NCBI GenBank assembly: GCA_964547015.1
Contig: CAZJKT010000009.1
Span: forward strand, 1 to 40,905
Origin: JAFGCN01 sp964547015
GTDB taxonomy: Archaea > Aenigmatarchaeota > Aenigmatarchaeia > QMZS01
Reading direction: 5' to 3'
DNA length: 40,905 bases
The notes below the pieces were generated by a model, which saw only the letters and a list, made by a program, of their open reading frames with translations, was not told the DNA's origin and searched no databases. Within the stretch, counting starts at the first letter, position 1; each line of letters begins with the position of its first letter. A program made the translations under genes and the position numbers. This document shows, in pieces, positions 16,709 to 24,577 of the stretch.

Positions 16709-18583
16709 CTACTCAACCACCACAGGAAGCCTTTGCGAAATTCCCCTTATCAGCTTTTTGAGTTCGGCCAAATCTTCCTCAAGGCAATAGATTCTCGCCT
16801 CAAGAGGCTTAGTTTCAGGAGAGCGAATCTTATCTATTTTGTAGCGCAGCTCTTCCCTAAATTGGTCAAACTGGTCCTGAGTTGTGAGGCCTTTCATTTT
16901 TTCGCTGAGTATTATCAAAAGCTTATTCATCTCGTCGTCAATAGTTTTTTCCACAACATCGCTTTTGACTCTGTTAAATTCTACCCTTACTTCCCGCACC
17001 TGTTCCCCAAAAGAGTTAATTCTCTTTGATTGTTTTGAAAGCACAAAGTCCACATTTTCCTGCAAGGTATCCTGAAAAGCGTCCATTCTCTTGGAAGCCG
17101 CTTCCTCAAAACCTTCATGCATCAACTGCATCTTTTTTTCTATCTCATTTCCCCGGCCCTCGATTTTTGAAAGCCCTTCCTGAATCGACGACCTGGCAGA
17201 AGATTCAAGTTTTTGCGCGGAGAGGGCAATCTCCTTTAGCCGCCCTTCATTCTCCTTTACTAGCTGCTTATTCAACACCTCCGCATTAGCCTTCAGTTCA
17301 TTTGCTTTGCCTTCAATCAAGGCAAAGGTCTTGGAAATCCCCTCTTCGGTATCCTTTTGAAACTGCGCCATATTTTTCTCCAAAATCGAGTTCCTTTTAT
17401 CAAAACCATCCATCCCCTTTTCAATCCCCTTTTCAAATACAGCCTGCTTTTGGGCCAATTCTTTTCCTATCAGGCCGATTTTTCCCTCCAGGCGGGCAAT
17501 TTCCGCCCGGGTTTGGGCCGAAAAACTTCTCTCAAAAGTATGGCGCTTTTCATCCAAAGCCAAAGCCTCTGCAGAGAATGCCTCATTGAGCTCCTCTTTG
17601 AAATCCAAAAAATTATCCAAAAGCGCCTTCGCTTCCTTGTCCATGCGCAGGATTTCCTTTCGGGTTTCCTCAGACACCTGCCTGCTAAGGGCCATCGTCT
17701 CTTTAGCGGAATCCTCAATTTTTCCCAACTCCTCAAGGTTTAAGGAAAAATCCTTTTCCACACCGGTAAGGCGCTCAATCGACTCAAGGGCGGCGGCCCG
17801 AAGCTCTGAATAAAGCTTTCGGTCAGCTTCAAGCTCGGTTTTTAAGGCCTGCATCTCATTATAGTCCTTCCCAAAAGCGTCAATTTTTCCCTCAATATCC
17901 GAAAATTTGTCATCCACCGTCTGCACAAGCTTAAGCCTCCCCTCAACCAGCTTTCTTAGCTCATCCTCGGCGCGCTTAAATGTGTCGGATTTTGAGGAAA
18001 CCGCCTTTTCAACAGACTTCAGGCTTTTTTCTATAGACTCCAGTCGAGCCTCAGCTTTAGGATCTGGCTTTGCCAAAGGTTTAGAGAGTTTGACCTCGGC
18101 CATTGCTTTTTGCGAGGCCTCAATCTTTTTAGTAAGCGCATTTTCGAGCTTATTGAGCGCCAAATCCATATCAGAAATGCTTTCCTTTATCTCCCCCTTT
18201 GGACCAATGCTCTTTTCTGCGCCTTCAAGCCTTCTTTCAAGAGAAGATAGCCCTACAAGGTTGCCTTGTATTGCCTTATGCAGCTTTTCGAGCCTTTCCT
18301 CCATTTTTTCCCCTATCTCTTTGGACAGGCTCTCTCCTATCTTTTCAGCCAATCTTTTCTCAAACTTCGCATCAATCGCCGGGGCTGAAGCAGGAACAGA
18401 GGCCGCCGCAAAAACCGGCTTTGAACTGCCTGCCTTTTTGAGCGAAGCATCAATTTTTCTGAGGTTTTTCTCAAAATTGTCCATCCTTGTGTCATATTCG
18501 GCAAGGGACTTTTCAATCTGAAAAAAGTTCACCTTGAGCCGTTCCTTGAGCCGCTCAACCTCAGAAGAATCAGTATCCTCCAT
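16709..18583 (-). CDS. Long coiled-coil protein, about 624 aa
   Basis: Apart from a short Ala/Pro-rich stretch near residues 50-75, nearly the whole protein is heptad-like, rich in Glu, Lys, Leu and Ala. It resembles SMC-arm or tropomyosin-like rods but lacks Walker motifs and any membrane segment. It could be a structural or scaffold protein. I start at ATG 18583, not at earlier in-frame codons, because a TATA-like ATTATATAG (18605-18613) is centred 26 bp upstream, as expected for a leaderless mRNA. The extra N-terminal residues in the longer frame would be an isolated hydrophobic tail. It is divergent from ftsZ, sharing a 122-bp promoter region; a cell-division or envelope role is a guess. 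Confidence 0.7.
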   Translation of the reverse strand: MEDTDSSEVERLKERLKVNFFQIEKSLAEYDTRMDNFEKNLRKIDASLKKAGSSKPVFAAASVPASAPAIDAKFEKRLAEKIGESLSKEIGEKMEERLEKLHKAIQGNLVGLSSLERRLEGAEKSIGPKGEIKESISDMDLALNKLENALTKKIEASQKAMAEVKLSKPLAKPDPKAEARLESIEKSLKSVEKAVSSKSDTFKRAEDELRKLVEGRLKLVQTVDDKFSDIEGKIDAFGKDYNEMQALKTELEADRKLYSELRAAALESIERLTGVEKDFSLNLEELGKIEDSAKETMALSRQVSEETRKEILRMDKEAKALLDNFLDFKEELNEAFSAEALALDEKRHTFERSFSAQTRAEIARLEGKIGLIGKELAQKQAVFEKGIEKGMDGFDKRNSILEKNMAQFQKDTEEGISKTFALIEGKANELKANAEVLNKQLVKENEGRLKEIALSAQKLESSARSSIQEGLSKIEGRGNEIEKKMQLMHEGFEEAASKRMDAFQDTLQENVDFVLSKQSKRINSFGEQVREVRVEFNRVKSDVVEKTIDDEMNKLLIILSEKMKGLTTQDQFDQFREELRYKIDKIRSPETKPLEARIYCLEEDLAELKKLIRGISQRLPVVVE

Positions 18584-18705
18584 AATAATCCAAACAATCC
18601 ATAATATTATATAGAGGGTTAAATACATTTGAAGTAATTTTGAAGTAATTAATGAATTTATAAGTTTTGCTATCAAAAAGAATATAAATAGTTTGTATAT
18701 AGATT
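18584..18705. promoter_or_regulatory. Divergent promoter region of coiled-coil gene and ftsZ
   Basis: Leftward TATA at 18605-18613 is about 26 bp from ATG 18583. Rightward TATAAATA at 18683-18690 is about 20 bp from ATG 18706. Both imply leaderless or near-leaderless transcripts. Confidence 0.55.
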
Positions 18706-19794
18706 ATGGTTGCCAAAAAAGCAGAAAAGGTGAAAAAGGAAATCAAAGACCCTGAAGAGACAGACTTGGAAAATCTCTTGGAGCAGAGAAAAGCAAGAAT
18801 TAAGGTGATAGGGGCCGGAGGCGCGGGAAACAATACCGCAACAAGGCTAATTGAAACAGGGGCTGCAAGGGTAGATGTAATTTCAGTTAATACTGATGCT
18901 CAGCAGCTTTTATACAGCAAAGCTGACAAAAAAATACTTATCGGAAAAGTCCTTACAAGAGGGCTTGGTGCCGGAGCTGACCCTCAGATAGGGGAAGAGG
19001 CCGCAAAGGAAACAAGGGAAGATATTAAAAAAGCCCTTACCGGGGCGGATATGGTGTTTATTACCTGCGGGCTTGGAGGCGGAACCGGAACAGGGGCGGC
19101 CCCGATAATTGCAGAAACAGCAAAAAAGCTTGGAGCGCTTACCGTGGGCATCGTTACAATGCCATTTACAATGGAAGGCCGCCACAGGCTTAACAACGCA
19201 TACGGAGGGCTTCACAAGCTTGAGAAAAATGTGGACACTCTTATAGTTATCCCTAACGACAAGCTTTTGGAGATTGTGCCTGAAGTTTCAATAACAACAG
19301 CATTCCGAATTGCCGACGAGATACTGGTAAATGCTGTAAAAGGCATAACAGACCTTATAATGAAGCCGGGTCTTGTAAACCTTGATTTCGCTGATGTAAA
19401 GGCAGTTATGAGCGACGGAGGCCTTGCGATGATAGGTTTGGGAAGCTCAGACACCGAAAACAGGGCTACAGAGGCGGTTGAGAGAGCATTGAATAACCCT
19501 CTTTTGGATGTTGATGTTGAAGGCGCGCAAGGAGCGCTGATAAATATCTCAGGAGGCTCAAGCATCACAATAAAAGAATGCCAGGAAATTGTTGAGAGGG
19601 TATCCTCAGTTCTGGACCCTAATGCAAAAATCATTTGGGGGGCTGTAGTGGACAAGGCGCTTGGAGAAGGAGTAAATACTCTTATAATCGTAACCGGTGT
19701 CCAGTCAATTGACCAAATGGGCGAGCAGGAAGCAATAAGGGAAACAAAGAAGAAAGAGATGGAAAACGTATTGGGGGTTGATGTTGTGGAGTAA
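18706..19794 (+). CDS. ftsZ: Cell-division GTPase FtsZ (archaeal FtsZ1-like)
   Basis: Tubulin-like GTPase that forms the division ring. After a Lys/Glu-rich N-terminal extension of about 30 residues come IKVIGAGGAGNN, the signature GGGTGTGAAP at about residues 122-131, the MPFTMEGRHR region, and NxDDLL-type NLDFADVKAVMSDGG that completes the GTPase site of the neighbouring subunit. The C-terminal domain ends with GVNTLIIVTGV and a short tail. At 362 aa the length is typical. The stop overlaps the start of the NifU-like gene (TAATG), so the two are probably translated together. No sepF or second ftsZ is in the window. Confidence 0.96.
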   Translation: MVAKKAEKVKKEIKDPEETDLENLLEQRKARIKVIGAGGAGNNTATRLIETGAARVDVISVNTDAQQLLYSKADKKILIGKVLTRGLGAGADPQIGEEAAKETREDIKKALTGADMVFITCGLGGGTGTGAAPIIAETAKKLGALTVGIVTMPFTMEGRHRLNNAYGGLHKLEKNVDTLIVIPNDKLLEIVPEVSITTAFRIADEILVNAVKGITDLIMKPGLVNLDFADVKAVMSDGGLAMIGLGSSDTENRATEAVERALNNPLLDVDVEGAQGALINISGGSSITIKECQEIVERVSSVLDPNAKIIWGAVVDKALGEGVNTLIIVTGVQSIDQMGEQEAIRETKKKEMENVLGVDVVE

Positions 19795-20021
19795 TGGCCC
19801 TAGAAAAGAAGATTGATGAGTTGCGTGAGATACTAAGTGAGACGGGAGGAGATTTAGAGCTTGTCGAATTTAATACCGAAAAGAAAATGGCTTGCATCCG
19901 CCTTAAAGGCACATGCGCCTACTGCCCGTTCTCAAGGATAACTATGGCCGAGATAATTGAAAGAAAGCTTCTGGAGGTTCCCGGAATAGAAAAAGTTGCC
20001 TTTAAAGAATCTATATACTGA
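19794..20021 (+). CDS. NifU C-terminal-like domain protein (75 aa)
   Basis: A small protein with the NifU/Nfu fold signature: GGDLELVEF, a beta-strand, then GTCAYCPFSRITMAEIIERKL, in which CxxC can bridge an Fe-S cluster between two subunits. Nfu proteins carry and deliver Fe-S clusters. The motif reads CAYCP, close to the classical CxGCP. It starts inside the ftsZ stop codon (TAATG), a coupling that is odd functionally because Fe-S handling and division are not known to be linked. Confidence 0.85.
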   Translation: MALEKKIDELREILSETGGDLELVEFNTEKKMACIRLKGTCAYCPFSRITMAEIIERKLLEVPGIEKVAFKESIY

Positions 20022-20081
20022 TTTAGTTTTTATTTATAATTGGCTATAGCTAAAATAGAAAATGGGTAAAATTAAAAAAGG

Positions 20082-20882
20082 CTATTTGAATTCAAAGCTT
20101 GCCGAAACTGTTGCTGAAATGCTCACCTGACCCGGAGTAATCTCTGTTGGCGCCCCGGAAACCCTCGCTTCTGCCATATCATAGGCATAAGTTTGAGTAT
20201 ATGCCCGATATATTGCGCCTTCGCTTGCCGAGACTAAATTTGTTGCCTTTACTCCAAGCCCTAAAGCAATCTTTTGGGCTTTCTCTTTTGCATCTTTTGA
20301 GGCAATCTCAAGGGCCTGCTTTTGCAGAATATCCCTTTTCTCATCGGTCAGGCCAAAGGAAATTGAGTCTATCCTGTTTGCCCCCGCCGCAACAGCGATG
20401 TCAATATACTCGCCGATGTTTTTCATTGAATTTTCTCCAATAGTTTCGGTCTCAATTTTTAGGAGGTGCGTTGTTTTGTAGCCGATAATACTGTATGACC
20501 TGTCCTTTTCATCCCATCGCCTAACAGGCTCAACATTGTAGTAGGCGGTCTTTAGTTCATCTCTTGCTATACCGCTATCTGCCAGCGCCCTCCTTATTTC
20601 TTCAATTACCGCGGCATTATTCTGCTGAGAAGCTTCTGCTGTTGCCGCCTCTGCCTCATACCCGAAAATAAGGGTCGCTTTATCGGGCTCTGAGTAGAGA
20701 ACTGATTCGCCGCTAACGCTGATTGCATTTCTTTCAGGCTGGCTTGTCACATAAACATCCCCCATCCCTGCAGGCTTGAATGCTATTATGGCAAGCAGGA
20801 TAAAAAGCAGGGCCAGGCCAAAAGCAATTTTGACCGCAATCCCTCCGAACATATTTTCGAAAAAAAGTGTTTTTTGCGCCAT
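20082..20882 (-). CDS. SIMPL-domain (DUF541) membrane-anchored protein
   Basis: A 266-aa protein with a single N-terminal hydrophobic helix (KIAFGLALLFILLAIIAFKP), then a SIMPL/DUF541 domain: NAISVSGESVLYSEPDKA at its start, IGYKTTHLLKIETE in the middle and the helix QKQALEIASKDAKEKAQKI, ending with the strand QVSISATVSASFEF. The function of SIMPL proteins is poorly known; they occur at the cell envelope. I start at ATG 20882 (MAQKTLFF), because the longer frame would run through the divergent methyltransferase start. Only 22 bp separate the two start codons. Confidence 0.85.
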   Translation of the reverse strand: MAQKTLFFENMFGGIAVKIAFGLALLFILLAIIAFKPAGMGDVYVTSQPERNAISVSGESVLYSEPDKATLIFGYEAEAATAEASQQNNAAVIEEIRRALADSGIARDELKTAYYNVEPVRRWDEKDRSYSIIGYKTTHLLKIETETIGENSMKNIGEYIDIAVAAGANRIDSISFGLTDEKRDILQKQALEIASKDAKEKAQKIALGLGVKATNLVSASEGAIYRAYTQTYAYDMAEARVSGAPTEITPGQVSISATVSASFEFK

Positions 20883-20904
20883 AATAATAGGATTATTTAA
20901 AATT

Positions 20905-21513
20905 ATGGGGCTTGCATCTGCTCTTTCCAAAAACGGATATTTAAAGGACCCCGAAATTATCAGGGCTTTTATGAAGATTAACAGGTCTGATTTTCTTCCG
21001 CATGAATACAAAAAATATGCAGATGAAAACCGCCCCCTTGAAATCGGGTGGGGGCAGACAAATTCCCAGCCCCTTACGGTTGCTCTTATGTTTGAGCTTT
21101 TGGAGCCGAAAATCGGGCAGAAAATACTTGATGTCGGCTCTGGGTCGGGATGGACTGCCGCGCTGTTGTCAGAAATTGTCGGGGCCGGAGGGAAGGTTTA
21201 CGGAGTTGAAATAATCCCCGAACTTAGGGAATTTGGGGAGAAAAACGCCTCCAAATACAATTTTGTAAAAAAAGGAATTGCAAAATTTGTTTTGGGGGAC
21301 GGGTCCTATGGGCTGGAAAAATACGCTCCTTATGACCGGATTTTAGTTTCAGCCTCCGCCCAAAAAATTCCTGTGGAGCTCAAAAAACAGCTCAAAGTTG
21401 GGGGTATAATTGTAATCCCAATTAAAAGCAGTATCTGGAAGATAAAAAAGCTTGAGGGCGGGAATTTTGAGGAAAAGGAATTTCCGGGCTTTGCGTTTGT
21501 GCCTTTGGTTTAA
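20905..21513 (+). CDS. pcm: Protein-L-isoaspartate O-methyltransferase
   Basis: Repairs damaged proteins by methylating isoaspartyl residues with S-adenosylmethionine. The 202-aa protein shows the PCMT N-terminal helix (RSDFLPHEYKKYADENRPL), the substrate loop GWGQTNSQPLTVALM, SAM motif I LDVGSGSGWTAAL, VYGVEI (acidic end of strand 2) and the post-motif YDRILVSASAQKIP. The ATG at 20905 gives the family's N-terminus, so I reject the longer upstream frame. It is divergent from the SIMPL gene with a 22-bp gap. Confidence 0.92.
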   Translation: MGLASALSKNGYLKDPEIIRAFMKINRSDFLPHEYKKYADENRPLEIGWGQTNSQPLTVALMFELLEPKIGQKILDVGSGSGWTAALLSEIVGAGGKVYGVEIIPELREFGEKNASKYNFVKKGIAKFVLGDGSYGLEKYAPYDRILVSASAQKIPVELKKQLKVGGIIVIPIKSSIWKIKKLEGGNFEEKEFPGFAFVPLV

Positions 21514-21517
21514 GTTT

Positions 21518-21940
21518 TTATGTCAAGTCCATCCCGAGAGCTTTCCTAAATACCAAGGAGCTTACAATCATAGTCAGGATAAATACGCCAAGCCAGCCGA
21601 GCTGAGCCCCAATCAAAGGTAGGCTCACAGGGAGAAGCAAAACAACCCCCTCAAAAAGGCGCTGAAACAAAAGAAAGGCGGGAAGAACAGGGAGGGAAGA
21701 AATCATTGAGGGCTTCATCTGGTGGATCATTAGCTGTTTGCTCACATCAAGCTGTTTTTTGGTCAGTTCGGTAACCTTTTGGGCATCATCTTTGTGTTTT
21801 TTTACTTCCTGGCTTATTCTCTTCATATCGCCCTTAAGCGACCTCACAAGGTCAATATCCATCAGCTTTTTCTGGATTAGGGTGCTTAAAAATGATATTG
21901 CGCCTGCTCCGGCCATCAGCAAATATATATCCGCCACCAT
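21518..21940 (-). CDS. EMC3/DUF106 (Oxa1/YidC-superfamily) membrane protein
   Basis: A 140-aa protein with one N-terminal transmembrane helix, a charged cytoplasmic coiled-coil hairpin (about residues 28-75, LKGDMKRISQEVKKHKDD) and two C-terminal helices (SSLPVLPAFLLFQRLF; LGWLGVFILTMIVSSLVF). That is the layout of archaeal DUF106 proteins, distant homologues of YidC/Oxa1, Get1 and EMC3 that help insert membrane proteins. A Met-rich stretch precedes TM2 (IHQMKPSM), as seen in the family. In many archaea the gene lies beside secY and adk; here it is next to pcm and tRNA-Val. Confidence 0.82.
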   Translation of the reverse strand: MVADIYLLMAGAGAISFLSTLIQKKLMDIDLVRSLKGDMKRISQEVKKHKDDAQKVTELTKKQLDVSKQLMIHQMKPSMISSLPVLPAFLLFQRLFEGVVLLLPVSLPLIGAQLGWLGVFILTMIVSSLVFRKALGMDLT

Positions 21941-22060
21941 AATAAGGCTATCTTAAGGAATATATACCCTAAATTATCTGAAAATCCCCCTCTGCCATAA
22001 AACAGAATCCGCCTACTAACCCCGCCCAATAAACTAAAACTTATTTTTGTCTATTCTTAT

Positions 22061-22210
22061 GGGCCCGTGGTCTAGTTGGTTAGGACGTCGCGTTGACATC
22101 GCGGAGATCCCCAGTTCAAATGAAGCTTTTTCTTGCGAAGAAAAAGCCTCAACGCAAAAAGAAGCAGATTCGTGCTTCGCACAAATATTATGGAAATCTG
22201 GGCGGGCCCA
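22061..22210 (+). tRNA. tRNA-Val(GAC) with a 76-nt T-loop intron
   Basis: Acceptor GGGCCCG pairs perfectly with CGGGCCC (22203-22209), with discriminator A at 22210 and no encoded CCA. D-arm GTCT...GGAC, anticodon arm TCGCG-TTGACAT-CGCGG (anticodon GAC at 22094-22096), T-stem CCCAG (22110-22114) with CTGGG (22198-22202). The T-loop is interrupted: TTCAAA (22115-22120), then 76 nt, then T (22197). Without the insert the tRNA is 74 nt with a normal TTCAAAT loop. A T-run follows the gene (22211-22215). Confidence 0.92.
22121..22196 (+). other. Intron in tRNA-Val T-loop (position 59/60)
   Basis: Exon TTCA (22115-22118) can pair with intron TGGA (22191-22194) as a 4-bp central helix, flanked by 3-nt bulges AAT (22119-22121) and AAT (22195-22197); the T-stem is the outer helix. 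Cutting after the second bulge base on each side restores a 7-nt T-loop. The intron contains a perfect 10-bp hairpin (22125-22134 with 22138-22147, loop GCG) and a 6-bp hairpin (22161-22166 with 22173-22178). No ORF. Confidence 0.85.
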
Positions 22211-22349
22211 TTTTTGAGCTTATTTCTTTATTTATGGAAAAATGCCTGTATTATCTCAAAACGCATTTTCTAAAAAAACCTAATCCCTAAGTATAATTAA
22301 GACTTTCAAAAAAACCCTTACAAAAAACAAATAATCGTGAAATAATATC

Positions 22350-22595
22350 CTAAATCTGCTTCAATAAATCGTCGCAGTCCTTGATTATGCTGTCGCAGGC
22401 CTTCTCAATTGCCTTTTGGTTGTCCGCGCCTTCCACAAGAAGCTCCATCTTTTCAAGGAATGGATGTTTTGTGCCATATGCCGCCCTTTTTACGCCTTTT
22501 TGCTCCCAAATCCTCTCAACAAGCAGGTTTAATAGCGTTGCCCCCTCTTCTGTCTCCAAGACGACTTTTCCCTCCTTACTCTCAATGATTTTCAT
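22350..22595 (-). CDS. rpoL: DNA-directed RNA polymerase subunit L (Rpo11)
   Basis: An 81-aa homologue of eukaryotic Rpb11/AC19, which pairs with RpoD to nucleate polymerase assembly. Diagnostic features are the N-terminal strand (MKIIESKEGKVVLETEEGAT), the helix LLNLLVERIWEQKGV, the AAYGTKHPFLEKMELLVEG segment with the conserved HP, and the C-terminal helix. The start ATG at 22595 matches the family; the longer open frame upstream overlaps the divergent L11-like gene. The two start codons are only 26 bp apart in an A/T-only region. Confidence 0.92.
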   Translation of the reverse strand: MKIIESKEGKVVLETEEGATLLNLLVERIWEQKGVKRAAYGTKHPFLEKMELLVEGADNQKAIEKACDSIIKDCDDLLKQI

Positions 22596-22621
22596 ACTTA
22601 ATTTAAAATTAAAACAATATA

Positions 22622-22873
22622 ATGGCGACAGTCTCTGAGATGGTGAAAAAGGAAATCGGCGTAAAAAGCCTTTCTGAGAAGGGTAAACCCGAAACCATAA
22701 TGGGGAATATTTCATTTGAGAAAATTAAAGAGATTGCAAAAGCTAAGGAAAACGAGATTCCGGGCAACACATTTGAGGCAAAAGTCCGGCAGGTGGTTGG
22801 CTCATGCAGGTCTTACAGGATAACAATAGACGGCAAAAGCCCAAAGGAATTTGCCCATTGGGACGGGAAATAG
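22622..22873 (+). CDS. Stand-alone ribosomal protein L11 C-terminal domain
   Basis: An 83-aa protein. Residues 25-80 resemble the rRNA-binding C-terminal domain of archaeal L11: GNISFEKIKEIAKAKENEI, then VRQVVGSCRSYRITIDGKSPKE, where the G(T/S)CRS..(V/I)T(V/I).GK.P.E pattern is typical. Even the linker (SEMVKKEIGVKSLSEKGKPE) matches the end of the L11 N-terminal domain (S.LIKKELG...). The N-terminal domain itself is missing, and no upstream sequence could encode it because rpoL starts 26 bp away. Either this lineage uses a truncated L11, or this is a paralogue and a full L11 lies elsewhere. Confidence 0.7.
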   Translation: MATVSEMVKKEIGVKSLSEKGKPETIMGNISFEKIKEIAKAKENEIPGNTFEAKVRQVVGSCRSYRITIDGKSPKEFAHWDGK

Positions 22874-22943
22874 CATTCTATCTAAACTGCTTAATTCGCA
22901 AAAACTAGGGTCTAGAATAATTTAATTTTCCCTAAATACCATA

Positions 22944-24098
22944 ATGCGCACTTCAGCGATTTCCGGCTTCAGCCGCCTAAGTTTGGAGGAAAAGCTCCAG
23001 AAAGCGGCAGAATTTGCGAATCTGGACAAAGATGACCTGACTTTAATGGAAACTTATCGAAATTTGCCCGATTTTACGGAACTTGAAAACAACCTCGGAC
23101 CCTTCAAAATAGCGACCAACTTTCTCGTGAACGGAAATGATTACCTTATTCCAATGGAGACAGAAGAGCCCTCAGTTGTCGCCGCCGCCTCAAGAATCGC
23201 AAAACTTGCCCGTCTTGGCGGCGGATTTGAGGGAAAATACCTCTGCAGACGGATGATTGGGCAAATCCAGATTTTGGAGGTTAAAGATTTTGAAGGCGCA
23301 AAAAGGAATATTCTGGGCGAGAAAGAAGATTTGCTAAAGGTCGCCAATGAAACAAACAAATTCATTTTTGAGCATGGCGGAGGGGCAAAGGAAATCGAAG
23401 TTCGAACGGTCGAAACCGAAAAAGGCCCGCATTTGGGGGTTTATCTCTCAGTTGACACTCTTGACGCAATGGGCGCCAATATTATAAACACGATGCTTGA
23501 GGCAATAGCCCCAAAAATTTCAGAGATTTCAGGAGGCTCTCCAAACCTGAAAATTGTTTCAAATTTTGCGGTCAGAAGGGTGGTTTCTGTTGAGTGCAAA
23601 ATTCCTGTCAAGAAGCTTGCAATCGGCGATTTTTCAGGCGAGGAGATTGCAGGAAGAATAATAATGGCAACGGCATTCGCAAAAGCTGACCCCTTCCGAG
23701 GGGCAACCCATAACAAAGGGGCAATGAACGGGATTGACGCCGTCCTCCTTGCGACAGGGAATGATTTTCGGGCAGTGGAGGCAGGAGTTCACGCCTACGC
23801 CGCAAGAAGCGGCAAATACACAGCAATTACGGATTACTGGCGGGAGGAAGGCAATTTGTGCGGAAAAATTGAGATTCCTATGCCGGTTGGGACAGTCGGA
23901 GGGGCAACGGGGCTCAAAAAATCCCGGTTGGCGCTCAAAATCCTTGGAGTGAAATCTGCGCAGGAACTTGGGGCAGTAGTTGCCTCAGTAGGCCTAGCCA
24001 ACAACCTCGCGGCAATGTCCGCCATAGTGTCAGAAGGCATCCAGAAAGGGCATATGCGATTGCACAACAGCTTTATTGAAAATACAGCGGAGAAATAA
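22944..24098 (+). CDS. Hydroxymethylglutaryl-CoA reductase, class II type
   Basis: A 384-aa enzyme that reduces (or oxidises) HMG-CoA/mevalonate, the committed step to archaeal isoprenoid lipids. It shows the class II (Pseudomonas mevalonii-like) features: RLSLEEKLQKAAEF near the start, IATNFLVNGNDYLIPMETEEPS, VDTLDAMGANIINTMLE, ATHNKGAMNGIDAV, MPVGTVGGATGL and the terminal GHMRLH region that closes the active site with the catalytic His. Typical archaeal enzymes are class I; class II enzymes entered some archaea from bacteria, so a transfer history is likely. The downstream M23-like gene begins 1 nt after its stop. Confidence 0.93.
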   Translation: MRTSAISGFSRLSLEEKLQKAAEFANLDKDDLTLMETYRNLPDFTELENNLGPFKIATNFLVNGNDYLIPMETEEPSVVAAASRIAKLARLGGGFEGKYLCRRMIGQIQILEVKDFEGAKRNILGEKEDLLKVANETNKFIFEHGGGAKEIEVRTVETEKGPHLGVYLSVDTLDAMGANIINTMLEAIAPKISEISGGSPNLKIVSNFAVRRVVSVECKIPVKKLAIGDFSGEEIAGRIIMATAFAKADPFRGATHNKGAMNGIDAVLLATGNDFRAVEAGVHAYAARSGKYTAITDYWREEGNLCGKIEIPMPVGTVGGATGLKKSRLALKILGVKSAQELGAVVASVGLANNLAAMSAIVSEGIQKGHMRLHNSFIENTAEK

Positions 24099-24099
24099 T

Positions 24100-24555
24100 A
24101 TGGCAAAAACAATCAACAAATATAGAATGCCCGCCAAAAACATAAAGCCGAGGGACATAAAATTCAACTCCCCTTCGCATGAGGGACTTAAATCAAACGC
24201 AATTGATTTCCTGATGAATGAGGGGACGGGCATTTTGGCTGCGGCCGACGGGGTAGTAGTTTTTGCAAAAGACAGCTCAAATGTGGGCGGAAATAATGAA
24301 AGCTATCTGCTTGAAGATAACTGTGTGATTTTAAGGCACGCAAACGGCGAATATTCAAAGTACAGCCACCTTAAATTTAGGAGCTGTACTGCGCGGCTCG
24401 GCCAGTCGGTCAAGGCGGGAGACTTGATTGCCCAAAGCGGAAACACCGGATTTACAGAAGGAGATAGGCTCCATTTTGAGGTATTTCGGACCGGAGGCGA
24501 AAATCCCGACCCGAATGCGGATTTTGAAACTTTAGAAGTGGTTTTTGGGCAGTAA
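24100..24555 (+). CDS. M23/LytM-fold protein, probably altered active site
   Basis: A 151-aa protein with the M23 metallopeptidase fold. SHEGLKSNAIDF supplies the first zinc His and the Asp, ILAAADGVVVFAK is the usual strand pair, and YSHLKFRS, GQSVKAGDLIAQSGNTGFT and RLHFEVFR follow. The usual HxH motif reads RLH: the zinc ligand His is kept but the preceding catalytic His is Arg. No signal peptide is visible, and archaea lack murein. It may therefore be a weak or non-peptidase, or act on another substrate. It starts at ATG 24100, 1 nt after the HMG-CoA reductase stop, so the two are cotranscribed. Confidence 0.8.
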   Translation: MAKTINKYRMPAKNIKPRDIKFNSPSHEGLKSNAIDFLMNEGTGILAAADGVVVFAKDSSNVGGNNESYLLEDNCVILRHANGEYSKYSHLKFRSCTARLGQSVKAGDLIAQSGNTGFTEGDRLHFEVFRTGGENPDPNADFETLEVVFGQ

Positions 24556-24577
24556 GTGTAACCTGTCGGGTGGTTAT

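Noticed and set aside
17907..18521. 204-codon frame antisense to the coiled-coil gene
   Set aside because: Ser/Phe/Leu-rich mirror of Glu/Lys-rich coiled-coil codons; no motif or own promoter.
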